This document shows, one piece after another, positions 32,302 to 42,826 of a stretch of DNA of 64,000 nucleotides. Numbering within the stretch: the stretch's first letter is position 1; each line of letters opens with the position of its first letter. The stretch spans positions 372,001 through 436,000 of the forward strand of contig CM049999.1 of NCBI GenBank assembly GCA_016630955.3, given 5' to 3'. The notes beneath the pieces were generated by a model. It saw only the letters and a program-made list of their open reading frames with translations. It was not told the DNA's origin and searched no databases. The DNA is from Didymella arachidicola (taxonomy: Eukaryota > Ascomycota > Dothideomycetes > Pleosporales > Didymellaceae). A program made the position numbers and the translations under genes.

Positions 32302-33381
32302 CTAGCTCCCTCCCTCCAAAGCATCACGCACATCTTCTGCTAACAATTCCATCAGTCCCGGTGCTTCGCCCGCGAACCCCCACAGCTCACCCGCTCTCTC
32401 AGCCCTCGTTCTGGAATTGCTCGCATACAAATACCGCGCCAACTTCGGAAAACGCGATATATTCACCATCCTATCCAGCGTTTCCAGACCAACCTGCACC
32501 GGCTCCGCACTCCCCACCACCCCTTTCTCAGCCAACAACCTCCCCACCGCCCTCGCAACCTCAATATGCGAATGCTCCTGCGTAGAAGCAAAGTAGTACC
32601 CGTTCTCGCCAAAGCACCGCTTCGCTTCCTCCCGATCATTCCTCGCCGCCGCTTCCGCAACGCGCAGGTACAGACGCATCAAATCGTCAACATGCACCCA
32701 CGAGCGCGTATTCCCCCCCTCGCCGTGGAAAAACACACTCCCCAACTCCCTGCTCTCTTGCACAAACATCGGAATCAGCGCGCTCTGCGTCTTCACGAGC
32801 CCCTTTCCGCGACCGTAGATATCAGGCGGGCACAGGACCGCGATGTGGATGTCCTTGTCTGCGGCGGCGGCGTGCAGGATCTTTTCTGTGTTGCGGTGCA
32901 GCGCGTGGTCTGGCAGCGACCTGATCTCGGCCAGGTTTGCGGGGTTGGTGTCGGACCAGATTTTTTCGTTGAGGCGGCCGAGATGGGTCGAGTGCGCCCA
33001 ATCGCTCACGATGCCTGTGCCGGAGAGGTGCAGGAGATAGCCTGGCTGGGCGCGGCGCTTCAAGCCGGCGATGATGGCGCGCAGACTGCTTTCGTGGTCT
33101 GAGTTGCCGCAGTGAATGACGATGTTAGCTTCTTGGGCGGCGGCGGAGATGATGTCTGAGCTGTCGTAGTCGCCGTGGATGACTTTGATCTGCGGGTAGG
33201 TTGAACTGAATGCTGGGGGCTCGCGGCGCAGAAGCGCAGTGATGGACCAGTCTGGGTGTGCGGTTGCGAGAGTATGGAGGACGGAGCCGCCGATGTAGCC
33301 TGTGCCGCCTGTACTGCGTTGTGGTCAGCATCGTTTTGGGTGGCAGATGCAGAGTTCTTACAGAAAGATACTTGGAGCCAT
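32302..33381 (-). CDS. Extended SDR, NAD(P)-dependent epimerase-like
   Basis: Two exons (33381-33362, 33313-32302) encode 343 residues. The N-terminal MAPSIFLTGGTGYIGGSVLH is a Rossmann nucleotide-binding motif of TGGTGYIG type; it forms only when the 48-nt intron is spliced at the CGCAG acceptor (33314). Further family marks are VIHGDYDS, NIVIHCGNSDHESS, LLHLSGTGIVSD, VLCPPDIYGRGKG and RSWVHVDDLMRLY. A catalytic YxxxK is not obvious, so it may be an atypical member of the fungal NAD-dependent epimerase group with unknown substrate. The gene ends tail to tail with the ABC transporter (299 bp between stops). Confidence 0.88.
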
Positions 33382-33817
33382 TGCTATGTCGGTGTCCAGT
33401 TGTGACGATATGCAAAAAGCTTCCACTGAAGACTGAGGTGTTGAACCCCGAAGCTATACCCAGGTACAGTAGACGTAGACTTCATGCATGCTGATTTGTA
33501 ATCAGCTTGATCATACTATGTGCAGATCTCATGGCACGAACGAACATCGGCCAGGTTATTGCAGTCAAGAAAAGCCGTCCTGATGTTTTGAGAGAGAGCC
33601 ACAAGATGCCCTGGGTGACAGGCATGCTTATTAGCGAAACTGTGGAGCTTGGGCTTGTGGATCTAGTAAATAGAGCATACAACCAAATGAGGCATGAGAT
33701 TAGAAGAGCTGTATCTAAAAGGGTATCATGATGTGAAAGTGTAAAGGAGAAAGTGATGCTGTCAAGGTCTGAATACGGCTTTTGCGGCGAAAGGAAAGTG
33801 ACGACAATATGCGCCGT
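33382..33817. other. Intergenic, promoter of the SDR gene
   Basis: It lies between the SDR start and the SMP3 stop (both minus strand), so it holds the SMP3 3' UTR and the SDR promoter. No gene seen. Confidence 0.45.
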
Positions 33818-35543
33818 TCACTCGGCTGGTGCTTCGGTGGCCCAGCAATTCCTTGTTACCCGCCAGACAACCAGTCCGCGGTCGCCGACGACCCTGCTCA
33901 TAGTCGAATACACACCATCGTCACCGAAGTCCATATCGTCAAGGTTCAGGTGCTGTCGGTAGCTCCAGATTTCTTCGAGCTCAATTTCCTCGCGTCCGGC
34001 AGGATCCTGGAATGGTTTCAGGAAGTAGGCTGACCTCGGTGCCACGAGGTACGTTGCGCCTTGACCTGCGATCTTTGGCGGTTTTCGTGTCTGACAGGCG
34101 GGTAGAGCAGCTTTGACAGCATCAAGCATCTGTGGTCCGGGCATGCCCATCAAGTCCACGGTTGTGAGCTCTTCGTTCTTGCCATTCAGAAGCCACGTGG
34201 GCGGGCTGTAGGTCTTCCACCAGAATGCATGAGTGACAAGCTCAGGAGTCTTTGCGATATGAATCTGCACCGGTACGATACCACCTTGATGGTAGACCCC
34301 CATCAACGTACCTAAGACCACGTTGAAAATGATCCATATCGCAGTCCAGATCTTTCTTATTCGTGGATTATGAGGTAATCGAATAGAGGATAGGATCAGT
34401 GGCACGGCGGGAAGAAGGAAGCGAGCTTCTTGATGTGGGAATATACTCAAAAGGGCTACGCCTGACAGAGCTGACACCAAAATTGGACTGACGTGCGAAC
34501 GACGGAGGAAGAAGAGCAACGGGAACGCAGGCCCGAGCAGCTGGGGCAGGTTGACGAGGAAGTGTTGGTACAGCGGGTGTATGCCATGCTGGACGAGATT
34601 CGTCGAGTCCGAGTTGTAAAGGAAGTTGTTGAGAGGCGTGATAACCGGGCTGCTGAAGACGCCCGAGAAGTGAAATTCGCCGGGTGAGTAGGATGCGGTA
34701 TCGACACAGACTGCTACGAAAGCTGTGAAAAGAGCGGCTAGAGAGAGAAATACTAAGGAAAGTGGTCTAGGGTTGTCAGCGCTATTGCTGTGTTAGGACA
34801 CGAAGAAGGAACTCACTTGCGCTTGAAGTGCGGCAACAGAAGGAACGAAGGGAGCAGCAGGAATGCAGGGAACGTAATGCGATTGAAGACTCCCACAACG
34901 ACCATGGAACCTAGGATGGACGAGGCCAAGATGCCGGAGCGCTTCTGCGGCTTGCGTTAGCTGCATATTTGACGGGAGCGGACCGAGATGGCGTACCCTA
35001 TCTCCTACGATGCGCCGCACCAAGACCAAGCTCCAGCACACGAGTAACGTCTCGAGGCTATTAGAGAAGGTGTGCGTTTGGAACGTCCAGGTCACGTACG
35101 ATGACGCGACCAGAGGCACGGCAACGCGTCGAGCGCGGGGCGACTCGACCAGTTCATGGACGGCCCAGTCCTCCATGACGACGCTGAGGGTCAGCATGAG
35201 CACTCGCAGCGTCCAATACACGACTGACGGCGAGACTTCATAGCCGAAGCCCTCCCACAACCAGCGCAGGATGTACATGGGCCAGCCGTATGCGAGCCAT
35301 AGCGGGAAGGCGCTCCGGATGGGGTGCTCCGAGGTGAACTCCCATGTCTCGTGGACGGGGTAGTTGAAGACGCGCCCTGCCCGACCAGTCAGTATTTTGC
35401 TACTGCACACAAAGGCAGTGCAGCGCAGTCATACCTGCGATGACCTCAGGGCCCTGGAAGTTCTCGTCCGGGTGCAGGTAACTCGGCGACAGGGCGAAGT
35501 AGATGCGCACCAGGATCAAGAGGAAGTAGACTCGCCGCCACAT
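33818..35543 (-). CDS. smp3: GPI mannosyltransferase 4 (Smp3/PIG-Z)
   Basis: Four exons (35543-35435, 35376-34997, 34944-34817, 34766-33818) give 521 residues, the normal Smp3 length. The enzyme adds the fourth mannose to GPI anchor precursors in the ER lumen from dolichol-phosphate mannose. It belongs to glycosyltransferase family 22. The motif [15 protein letters not shown] in the first luminal loop after the first membrane span is the family hallmark; its Asp-Glu is thought catalytic. [20 protein letters not shown] and [13 protein letters not shown] are also characteristic. Many hydrophobic spans follow, and [17 protein letters not shown] matches the conserved HQEPRFL-like block. Yeast needs this fourth mannose for GPI attachment, so the gene is expected to be essential. 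Confidence 0.95.
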
Positions 35544-36698
35544 GGTGACTGCAGATTGAATGCGCCGTTGGGGAAGAGGGCAAGGCAACAGATGCGCATG
35601 TCTGTTGTCGGGGAGGTGAAGCGGATCTCTACAAGGCCAGCAGACAGTTTGCGATCGAGGCCAGTGTTGACAAACGATAGGTGCGCAAACAACGCCGTTA
35701 GACCACGTGGAAAGGGGGGCGGGGGCGAAGTGATTCGACGAGCAGCACCTCAGACTTTGCTTTTTCACATTTTGCGAGGCACCAGCTCAAGTGCAGCTTT
35801 CACGGGAGACAGCAAATCGTCTGACTGTCTGGTCAGGCCGCATGCAACACCTGAGCGTCGCGGACGGACTTTAGCCCTGCGGCAGCCATAACGCCGTAAC
35901 AAGCGCGTTCACGTGTGCATTTCGTGTTTCACAGCCAGGCACTGAGCACCGAGCAGAGCTGTTCGCGGCCTGGTGTCATGCAAACCAGTGCCTTTGAGCC
36001 TTGTTTCAGCCGCTGTCTGGCTACAATGTGTTGCACGCCTCAGGCAGTCGTGCATTGATCGCGTTGGCTTTGAACTGGCGGGCGCTCTTTGACACGGTAC
36101 GCTCAACGCGGCCCTTACCAGTCATAGCCACCTGTATGCGCCGCATTCATGGATCTGACCGACTCGGTGTACTCGGGTATGTCCTCTCGAGTCCGGACTT
36201 CTGGCACATTCGAGCCGGGGTCCAGTCGAGGCACAGTGCGGAGTCAAGTCGCGCCACGGTTCGCACTGTAGGCCCCCAAGGCACGCAGAAGGGTCATTTG
36301 CGAACAAAAGCAAAAGGCCAGAGACTATAGGCACACAAAGGCGATTGTCTGGTTCAATTATTGCGCCCTTGCTCGTGAATTGCGGTAACAAAGAAGTTTG
36401 TGAGGAAGCTGCAGCCTTACGCTATTCCCGCATTGAGTGTGCTGGCGCCTGAGCTTGTGCGGCGGAATAAAGCGAACCATAGGTCGCCCTGGTGCCTTTA
36501 CCCATCTTTCACATTCACCAACAAACTCGGGTCCCATATAAACCCTCATCACCCGTCCTCCTCTCACTCACACCGTGTGCAATCCGAGGCAATCCGAGGC
36601 AATCCAAAGCAATCCACTGCGACCGCACGCAACCCACCGCAACCGTACACCTACCCGCACACCACCGCTTACCCCACTTCGACCTAATACCACCCATC
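35544..36698. other. Divergent promoter region, SMP3 and SKP1
   Basis: 1155 bp between start codons. It contains a decamer tandem repeat close to the SKP1 start (listed separately). The open frames here show no family resemblance. Confidence 0.5.
36579..36648 (+). repeat. Imperfect 10-bp tandem repeat in SKP1 leader
   Basis: About seven consecutive decamers of the form GCAATCCGAG, GCAATCCGAG, GCAATCCAAA, GCAATCCACT, GCGACCGCAC, GCAACCCACC and GCAACCGTAC. The first two are identical and the copies decay downstream. The array ends about 50 bp before the SKP1 start codon, so it probably lies in the 5' UTR or core promoter. Confidence 0.8.
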
Positions 36699-37322
36699 AT
36701 GTCCACTACTGAGGCTTCCGGCGAGAGCTCGCAAAAGATCAAGATCACCACCAGTGATAGCATCGACATGGAGGTCGACCGCCAGGTCGCCGAGCGCTCT
36801 ATTCTTATCAAGAACTTGCTTGAGGACCTTGGCGGCGACAACGAGGAGTCCATCCCCATCCCCAACGTATGTCCTTTCACGTCACCTATCTTGATGAGCA
36901 CTCATCAATACATCGCAGGTGAATGAGGCTGTCATGAAGAAGGTCCTCGAGTGGTGCGGCCACCACCGCAACGATCCCCCTGCCTCTCAGGACGACGACT
37001 CGGACTCGCGCAAGAAGTCCACCGACATCGACGAGTGGGACCAGAAGTTCATGCAGGTCGATCAGGAGATGCTCTTCGAGATCATCCTTGTAAGTAAATC
37101 CTTTCTTCTTGCAATAATTAAAGCATGCACTGACACAGATCGCAGGCTGCCAACTACCTCGACATCAAGGCCCTCCTCGACGTTGGTTGCAAGACTGTAG
37201 CCAATATGATCAAGGGCAAGTCCCCCGATGAGATCCGCAAGACATTCAACATCCAGAATGACTTCACCCCCGAGGAGGAGGAGCAGATCCGTCGCGAGAA
37301 CGAGTGGGCCGAGGACCGCTAA
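36699..37322 (+). CDS. skp1: SKP1, SCF ubiquitin ligase adaptor
   Basis: Three exons (36699-36866, 36919-37089, 37146-37322), all phase 0, give 171 residues. The N-terminal BTB/POZ-like fold is seen in [33 protein letters not shown] and [16 protein letters not shown]. An Asp/Ser-rich loop follows, then [25 protein letters not shown]. The C-terminal F-box-binding helices are [51 protein letters not shown], given here only by its ends: [14 protein letters not shown] to NEWAEDR. SKP1 links F-box proteins to CUL1; the Aspergillus orthologue is sconC. An AATAAA (37533-37538) about 210 bp after the stop may be the poly(A) signal. Confidence 0.98.
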
Positions 37323-37911
37323 GCGGCTCGCAACTTCCACTTTCTTCCAGCTCGCCTGTACATACCACTACGAAGATGCTACAGGTTTGATTTCGGTGTT
37401 CGGGGTTACGTTCGGGCATCCTTCTTTCTGCATGATACCAGACCAAGTCTGGTATACGATACACGTCACGAACTGTATGGCCTGGGTTGTATGACGACAA
37501 AAGTCGCCAAAGGACTCGCACGATAGCTGTGCAATAAAAAGTAAAAACCCAAACTCAATCTTCTGCGTAAGAGATCGCCGTCTATTCCGATTTTGTCAGG
37601 TTATGCCTTACATGACTCACCATCTGTGCAAGATCACTCCAAAAAGAAACTTGCTTTTAGTACCAGAGTTGAAACCTTTGAATTCAGTACTAGACTTGAC
37701 ACCGCTGAAGAAGATATGGCTGTCGTCATCGTTCAAAGGCGAATAGCCACATGTAGCAAAGAGCTGGAATCTAATTACGCAACTAATCACTTTACGAGAA
37801 GACGGGTAATTGCTCAGTGTTGAAGCCGGCTTTTCATGTAGGTACCAAACGCCTGTAAATGATGATTATGTCCATCCGTCATGTCTCATCGCAATCGCCT
37901 TCGAAAGACGT
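37323..37911. other. Tail-to-tail intergenic region
   Basis: It lies between the stop codons of SKP1 (+) and PDX1 (-). Contains an AATAAA on the plus strand at 37533. No gene seen. Confidence 0.45.
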
Positions 37912-38745
37912 CTAGTTTCCACGCTTGGCAAGCTTGTCGCTCTCGCCCATAGTACCGCAGTTGATACCGACCATGGCCTCACCCAGATCCATGCTAACCT
38001 CCATCAGCACTTTGGGATCCTTGTAGTGCGTGACAGCCTGCACGATAGCCTTCGCGCGCTTCGCCGCATCACCGCTCTTGAAAATACCACTACCAACAAA
38101 CACGCCATCGCAGCCCAACTGCATCATCAGCGCCGCATCCGCAGGCGTCGCAACACCGCCCGCCGCAAAGTTGACCACCGGCAAGCGGCCCAACTTCGCA
38201 GTCTCCTTCAGCAGCGCGTAGTCGACTTGCAGCTCCTTGGCGTACACCCGCAGCTCCATCTCGTCCATGCCCTGCGCCTTCTTGATTTCCGCGTTCACGG
38301 TGCGCATGTGGCGCACTGCCTCGATCACGTCGCCTGTGCCGGCTTCGCCCTTGGTGCGGATCATGGCTGCGCCTTCGGCGACGCGGCGTAGGGCCTCGCC
38401 GAGGTTGCGGCAGCCGCATACGAAGGGGATCTTGAAGGGGTGCTTGGCGACGTGGTGGACGGCGTCGGCGGGCGTGAGGACTTCGGATTCGTCGATGTAG
38501 TCTACGCCGAGGGCTTCGAGGATCTAGTGCGCCAGCAAGTCAGTGCGTGTTGCGTGCGTCCTTGAAGAACTGGAACGGAAATCCGTAATCGAAGACAGTG
38601 TCCTAGTAATGGAATTGTCCCGAACGAAGGAAGATACGCCTTGTAGGCATTTGGGGGGGACATACCTGGCACTCAACGAAGTGGCCGATTCTTGCTTTCG
38701 CCATCACAGGGATGGTGACTGTCTCCATGATCTCCTTGATCATCT

Positions 38746-38776
<31 letters not shown>

Positions 38777-39093
38777 CTTTCTGATGTCTGCGGGCACACG
38801 CTCGAGCGCCATGACTGCTGAGGCACCGGCCTCCTCTGCAATTCGTGCCTGTGTTTGTATTAGCTCATTGCTCCACGCATCATGCTACACCAACTTCGCC
38901 AGCTCCGAGCCTCAGGCTTCAAGCTTCTGAATAGGGTGCTGCTCAAGGGAGGAATTGGACGGACCTGCTCGGCATTGACAACGTCCATGATGACACCGCC
39001 CTTCAGCATGCGGGCGAGACCCGCCTTGACGGCGAAGTTGTTCTCGCCATCCTGGGCAGTGTGGCCGTTTGTGGTGGGGAGTTCAGTTGCCAT
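37912..39093 (-). CDS. pdx1: Pyridoxal 5'-phosphate synthase subunit PDX1/SNZ
   Basis: Three exons (39093-38965, 38848-38666, 38523-37912), all phase 0, give 307 residues. The enzyme builds vitamin B6 from ribose 5-phosphate, glyceraldehyde 3-phosphate and ammonia supplied by the glutaminase PDX2/SNO. Visible blocks of the (beta/alpha)8 barrel are [87 protein letters not shown] and [20 protein letters not shown]. The active-site lysines of the family fall in the MAKAR and IRTKGE regions. No PDX2 gene is in the window. The two introns (116 and 142 nt) are longer than most here. Confidence 0.97.
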
Positions 39094-40092
39094 TGCAAAT
39101 GTAAAGTCTGGGTATCAAGGTCTAGAAAGGAAGAACAATAGACAGAGGCGAAATCTACACGAGAGCGAAACTGTAGCGTTGTTGTAGAGTTGTATAGTTG
39201 TAGAGTTGGGTCAATCAATTGAACCGAAGTGAGAGAAACTTAAAAATCACAAAGTGATCTCGTGAGTGAGTCAAATCCAGTCGATGCCCTTTACCAAGAC
39301 AATGCAGCGGCATCGCAACAATTTTTTGCCCATCCAAGGGTCATGCATCCCGCCAAACGTCTGGTTCGGCGCCGCGGCTGATGGCGGGGCAGTCACCGGA
39401 GCTGCTGCCGGAGGAGTAGTGACGCGCTCTAGATCCCTGCGCCGCGCCCTTTGACACATCAGATCCAATCATAGCGGGGTTGGTCCTCACCGTGAATTGC
39501 CGCAACTTAGCCAGTAGATGCAGTTCTCGCTTCGATAAAGGTACAGAGGGCTGGGCAAGACTCACATTTTATGGTTTCAGTCCCCAAGAGGCTCTTCTAT
39601 CGCAAAGGGCCCGAATGGCAATGCTGAAGACATCCGGTGGTCTGACTTTTGAACGATCAACGCTCCGCGGAGTACTTCTTCTGCTATGCGTGGTCAGATT
39701 AGGAATCAAGCTGCCTGAAGAGGCAATTGTGGATGCAGGGACTGGTAGTTCATTTCGTACCGATGCCGAGAGTACCATGCTCTAACACCGACGCCATGCA
39801 GTGACTTTTCTCCTGAGCCGTCGTGTACCGCCGCGAGCTTGCTGCAATGCGGCATCTCACCCATTCATATCATGTCCAATAGCTTGGACACAACACCAAT
39901 TGATACGTATCCAGGTCATCCTTGTATCGTAGAGGTACCAAAAGATCCGAAAAAGCACCAGCATCCCTACAATGGGATACAACTCAAATACCAACTCTGT
40001 GTCCCAGGTGAGCTCTTGATGCTGTTGACGCCCATGGGCAATTTGAGGGCACAATGCTGGCTTAACCTCCCAACTGGTTCCCGCCCAGAAGA
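39094..40092. other. Intergenic, about 1 kb, no gene supported
   Basis: Upstream of PDX1 and downstream of aminopeptidase P. The short open frames have no family resemblance. It should hold the PDX1 promoter and the 3' UTR of the aminopeptidase. Confidence 0.45.
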
Positions 40093-42198
40093 CTAGTAAG
40101 GTGCAGTCTCGCGCTTGAGCCACTTGAGGGTGAGAGCATCGTTCTTGAAGTACTCGCTCGTCTTCTCGAAGACCTCCTGGTGGTACTCATTGATGAACTT
40201 CTTCTCATCCTCCGTGAGCAGGCTGAAGTCGACAAGATTTCTGCAGTGAGGAGTCATTGTGACGTGCTCAAACCCAAGGTATGGCTTATCGCCGAACTGG
40301 TGTTCAGTCTCAACTTCCTTGACCATGATCATGTTCTCGATGCGAATACCAAACTTGCCATCCTCATAGTAGCCGGGCTCGTCTGAGATTACGTTGCCGA
40401 CCGACAGTGCGACTTCAGAGTATTGTATCCTAGTGCCAATACCAATAGGCCCTTCATGTACGTTCAAGAACGATCCAACGCCATGCCCAGTGCCATGTCG
40501 GTAGTCTAGGCCATATTGCCAGAGGAACTGCCGGGCAAGAGCGTCGATCGCAAACCCTGTCGTGCCCTTGGGGAACTTGATGCGCTCGAGAGCAATGTTG
40601 CCCTTGAGTACGAGTGTATAGGCCTTGCGCTCCATCTCTGTTGGTTCACCAAAGTGCAAAGTCCTTGTGGTATCCGTTGTGCCATCCTGATACTGCGCAC
40701 CGGAGTCACAGAGATAGATTGCCTTAGGGTCGATAGTTGCACATTCGCCCTTTTCGGGCTTGTAGTGAATGATAGCGCCGTTAGGTCCGGTCGATGAGAT
40801 GGTGTCGAAAGAAAGTCCCATGAAGCCGTTGTGCTTCGAACGGATGCTTTCAAGCTTGTCTGCGCCGTCGACCTCATCGAGCGTTGCCTTCTTGTTGAGT
40901 AATTGGTCTTCCAGCCACGCGAAGTATTCGCTCAAGGCAGCACCGTCGCGGATATGGCATTGGCGCATGCCCTCCAACTCAACCTCGTTCTTGATAGCCT
41001 TGGCGTCGCCAATTGGGCTGCGCACTTCCTCGACCTTGTCTTCGCCGCCGAGGGCTTTGTTCAGCGCCCAAGATGCTCTGTTAGAGGTGAGGAACTTCTT
41101 CTTTGTCTCAGATTCATCTTTGGCTTCTAACGATGCCTTGCTAAGGGCGGTGATATCTTCGAAGATGGCTTCATACGGTCGAATCTCGACCTTATCGCCG
41201 AGGTGGTCTTTGACCTCTTGTGGCAACTTGCTTTGGTCGACGTAGAGCGTGGCGGCAGAAGGGGTTATGACGGCATAGGAAAAGAGGACAGGATTGTATG
41301 GGATGCTGCAAGCTGTTAGAATCCTTGCCATTCAGCGTGCTCGTGTGTACATACTCGTTTCCACGGATGTTGAACAGCCAGGCAATCTCGTCCAGCATTG
41401 AAACAACGAAGCCTAAACTTTTCCTCTTCTCGAGCTCTTTGCGCAGATCCGCGATCTTGTCCTCGACATTCTTCCCTGAGAACTCTATGGGCTGTACAAT
41501 GACCTTCTCGCTGGGACGGCTGGGCCTGTCCTTCCATACTGCGTCCACAAGGTTCTCGTCGATCGCTTTGTATTCACCGCCCTTCTTCTTGATCTTATCA
41601 GCGAGCTTCCTGGCATCACTTGCTGTCACGACACTGGGGTCGACAGCAACGACCTTTCCTCCTTCCACACGGTCTACGGTCCATTCTTGAATAGTCGGTA
41701 CGTCCTGGATGCCCTGCTTGAGCAACTCCCAGTTGCCGTCCAGCTGCTTCTCGGCCTGGTTGAAGTATCGTCCGTCCGTCGATAAAGCGGCCTTGTCGTG
41801 TGTGATGACCGCGTATCCAGCCGAACCGGTGAAACCGCTGATGTATGCTGGAGGAAATCAATAGGTGTGCTGCGAGAGACGGCGGGGAACCTGACCTCGG
41901 CGGGCGTCGCAAGGTGCAATGTACTCGCTCTGGTGGCTGTCTTCAGATGGCACCACTGCACATACGTTAGCGAAGTCAAGGCAGTGCTTTACCAGGGTTG
42001 AGTACTGTAGATATCGACATTGCGCTCCTTCATGAGCTTGCGGAGCTCCGCCAGCCGTTCGGTGGTGTCGACCTTAGCCATGTCTATGGCACGTAGAGTA
42101 GGAGATGTGTGGAGGGCTCTAGAGAATGAATTTGGCTTTCTGGCTACACGCGCTGCAGCCGTTGCGTGTGTGCGCAACAAAGATCGTGGCAGGAGCAT
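40093..42198 (-). CDS. ampp: Xaa-Pro aminopeptidase P, M24B family
   Basis: Four exons (42198-42006, 41955-41896, 41847-41355, 41305-40093) give 652 residues. The two N-terminal creatinase-like domains include [33 protein letters not shown] and [19 protein letters not shown]. The catalytic pita-bread domain has metal ligands in [34 protein letters not shown] and [17 protein letters not shown]. It removes an N-terminal residue next to proline, using two metal ions. The first 39 residues ([20 protein letters not shown]...) are Arg-rich without acids and look like a mitochondrial presequence. A second in-frame ATG at 42081 ([10 protein letters not shown]) with context ACATGGC starts where cytosolic relatives start. 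Two products from one gene are therefore possible. Intron 1 uses GTACTC as donor and rebuilds IYMVPSEDS. Confidence 0.95.
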
Positions 42199-42826
42199 AG
42201 AGAGCGCCTACTATCGGTATGCAGGACACCCCACTACCTACAATGATAGAGCTGCATTGCGGCAATCGCGCCCGCGGGGCTAGCGTCAATCTCAGGGTGG
42301 AAGCACGCCAAGGCCGTTTGAGCCAATCTCTCGCACCAGGCTGTTCCCAAATATAATCACGAAAGCGAGCAGTTCAGCCTACTGCAAATCCTGCAAACAG
42401 TATCGTCGTTAACGCTGCAAAACATGCGATCGCAAGGTGGCGAGTCACTAGCGAAATCATCAGACGATCGTGGGAGGTAGACGAGCCGGCCTTCACCCGA
42501 ACAACATACATAGCTCCAGCATTACTGTTCAGCCCGGATAGTCAGATTTCGTATTGCTACTTACGAGTGTCTGGCGAAAACACACATTCACTTCCATTTT
42601 CTTTTCTGTTCCTCGCAGACGTAAGTATAGCAACATTTTTCACCTCAAACACTCAGTCCTCAAAGCCGGTTGTTCTTTCATTCCACTCAAACAGCCAGGA
42701 AATAGATTCTGGTCGTGAAAGCCTCTTAAGGAAGTTTGCCAGTGTGCCTTGCGCATTGTTATGATTGGATAACGAGATCGAACAGTATAGCAAGCAGCTG
42801 ATGAAAAAATACAGTGAGTCAAGATC
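42199..42826. other. Divergent promoter region
   Basis: 628 bp between the start codons of aminopeptidase P (-) and the karyopherin gene (+). No gene or repeat recognised. Confidence 0.45.
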
